NCBI GenBank assembly: GCA_964304625.1
Contig: OZ199840.1
Coordinates: 10,850,001 to 10,914,000, forward strand
Source of the DNA: Kudoa neothunni
Lineage: Eukaryota > Cnidaria
Direction of reading: 5' to 3'
Length of the DNA stretch: 64,000 nt
Position 1 is the first letter of the stretch, and every line of letters begins with the position of its first letter. This document shows positions 62,534 to 64,000 of the stretch, one piece after another. The notes beneath the pieces are model-generated. The model searched no databases and was not told the DNA's origin. It was given only the letters and a program-made list of their open reading frames with translations. The position numbers were made by a program, and so were the translations under genes.

Positions 62534-64000
62534 CTAAAAATGGAACGGATTAATTAAAACCGAATATATCAAAATTTTTGAGTAAATTATTAAAATTCAT
62601 TTAATAATTACGCAGTAAATAAATAATGTGATTTTTATAATACAATCCTATAATAAATAATTTATGATTAATTAAAAGCACTAAGTCACATCGTTTTCAA
62701 ACTATCAACCTTATTCTATGAATATACATACATATTCTGTGGTCACAATAAAACTATCACCTTTCATTATTTCTAATTAAGCACTAATTATATTTACTAT
62801 TATTTTAGAACGAACTATTAAAGACTGAAATTATCTAATACAACAAATTCTAGTGTTTAATGATGAGTTATCCATTTGAGAAAAAAAAGTGAAATCGAAA
62901 TTAACAATACATGAACTAAATACAATAAACTAACGGCATACTGTGTATGTCATTATATTTTAGCATATTTTTTCATAATCTTATCCTTATAAGAAGAGAA
63001 ATAATAATAATATGATTTCAGGGTTATACTTTTGATAGTTTAATCCTTTTAAACTTCAACGTGCTTTACAATAAATACCGAAAATCACTCGTTCTCAGAG
63101 AATATTGACAATATAACCAAATATTTTATGCAACGAATAATCACAGCTTTAACTTTAAGGCGACGGACCATACCGCTCTGCAGTTGACTGTGTATATATA
63201 AGTCTTGGTTACAGTCCTTACAACCAACCATTGCATCAAGTAATCAGAAAAATGAATAAAACCATCAAATTAACAAATATTCTCAAAAAATAATTCTTTG
63301 TATTTATCGGGCATGCATTCGCCTAGGTAGTGCAAGGCTGCCAGGGGTGTTTAAAAAAATCCAAGGATGGACCACCAAATAATATAGTCGTATCTATTAA
63401 CGATTTTAATTTTCTTCCGGTTCTGTAATTACGTCTTCAAATATTAAATTTAAATTAATCGTCGTATTATTTAAATTTTTTGGCGTTAACACTCAATCAT
63501 ACTTAATGTTTAGCATAGATCAATATTTTCACAATTAAATACTTCATAGTTCAAGTTATATTTAGAAATAACGTTTAAAATTTCCAATAATATGCGACGG
63601 TGTTTATTGAATAATTATGCAATTGTGCCAAGTTAACAATCTAATGTGCTGTTGTTCAGTATCGTAAATGTTTAAACCCTGCATAATGTAATCTGAATAG
63701 AATACCTTATTAAAAATATGAATGCCGCGCATAAAAAAATTATGTTATTATTCACTGTTTACATATTTTAAATAGAAACCCAAGATTTTGTAAAAAATAA
63801 AAAAACCACTAAGAATCTAAAGGAATCTAAAGTGATCATAAAAACACAAGCTCTGTGTATTGCATAAATTTTAGTTATTGTCGAGAAATTCGAAATTTAC
63901 ATAATAGAAAGGATAACTCACAATTAATCAGTAATAACACTAGATTATCCTTAATTTAAATTAAAAAATTGGTTCAGTTGTATCGCATTAATATATTAAT
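62534..64000. other. Upstream intron or spacer of the PP5-like gene
   Basis: AT-rich. I searched by eye on the minus strand for the missing phosphatase GDTHGQ exon and for TPR sequence and saw neither. A plus-strand promoter-like stretch at 63192-63254 is listed separately. Confidence 0.4.
63192..63254 (+). promoter_or_regulatory. TATA-box promoter-like sequence
   Basis: TATATATAAG at 63193-63202 is followed about 30 bp later by TTACAACCAACC and then, at 63252, AAAAATGAATAAAACC, an ATG in good context. The frame runs only 13 codons (MNKTIKLTNILKK) unless spliced. The spacing fits a core promoter, but no downstream gene could be recognised. Confidence 0.28.

Overview
The window is strongly AT-rich eukaryotic DNA with intron-split genes. 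Most introns are 38-65 bp with GT-AG ends. The host genes (ARL8, VPS8 with a RING end, a PRL phosphatase with a CaaX box, a CEP20/FOP LisH protein, TXNDC9, PPCDC, a PP5-type phosphatase) and the DNA transposons (piggyBac, hAT, Tc1/mariner-IS630, pogo-like MITEs) point to an animal. The tiny introns and AT bias suggest a reduced or parasitic metazoan; an orthonectid such as Intoshia would fit, but that is a guess. No rRNA, CRISPR or bacterial operon is seen.

Layout. Positions 1-18.4 kb hold three tandem, same-strand paralogues of a type I membrane glycoprotein family that I do not recognise. Gene 1 is cut by the window edge, gene 2 looks complete, and gene 3 is decayed. Exon lengths and phases are conserved across all three: signal peptide, an alpha/beta-looking ectodomain, a Cys-rich exon, a Ser/Thr/Asn stalk, one TM helix and a short basic tail. 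A decayed hAT and several piggyBac relics lie between them. Positions 18.4-30.4 kb are mostly transposon graveyard: a 3.8 kb element with GCAGGG ends carrying a nested 957 bp MITE, a piggyBac relic, and an IS630/mariner element with long inverted ends. The PPCDC gene of coenzyme A synthesis sits among them.

Positions 30.9-46.2 kb are a minus-strand host block: a small acidic ORF, ARL8 (six exons, complete) and VPS8 (about 13 kb, WD40 start to RING end). One large VPS8 intron region is swollen by three MITE-type insertions. ARL8 (lysosome and late-endosome traffic) and VPS8 (CORVET endosomal tethering) act in the same endolysosomal system. A 2.36 kb piggyBac with TTAA flanks follows. Positions 50-54.8 kb carry a seven-exon CEP20/FOP-like centrosomal gene, a divergent unrecognised plus-strand gene and a PRL phosphatase. 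Positions 59.2-62.5 kb carry single-exon TXNDC9 and the catalytic 3' part of a PP5-like phosphatase. The rest shows AT-rich spacer and microsatellites.

The best candidate for something undescribed is the tandem glycoprotein family at the left end. All exon models were made by eye from splice signals, reading frame and remembered family sequences; no search was run.
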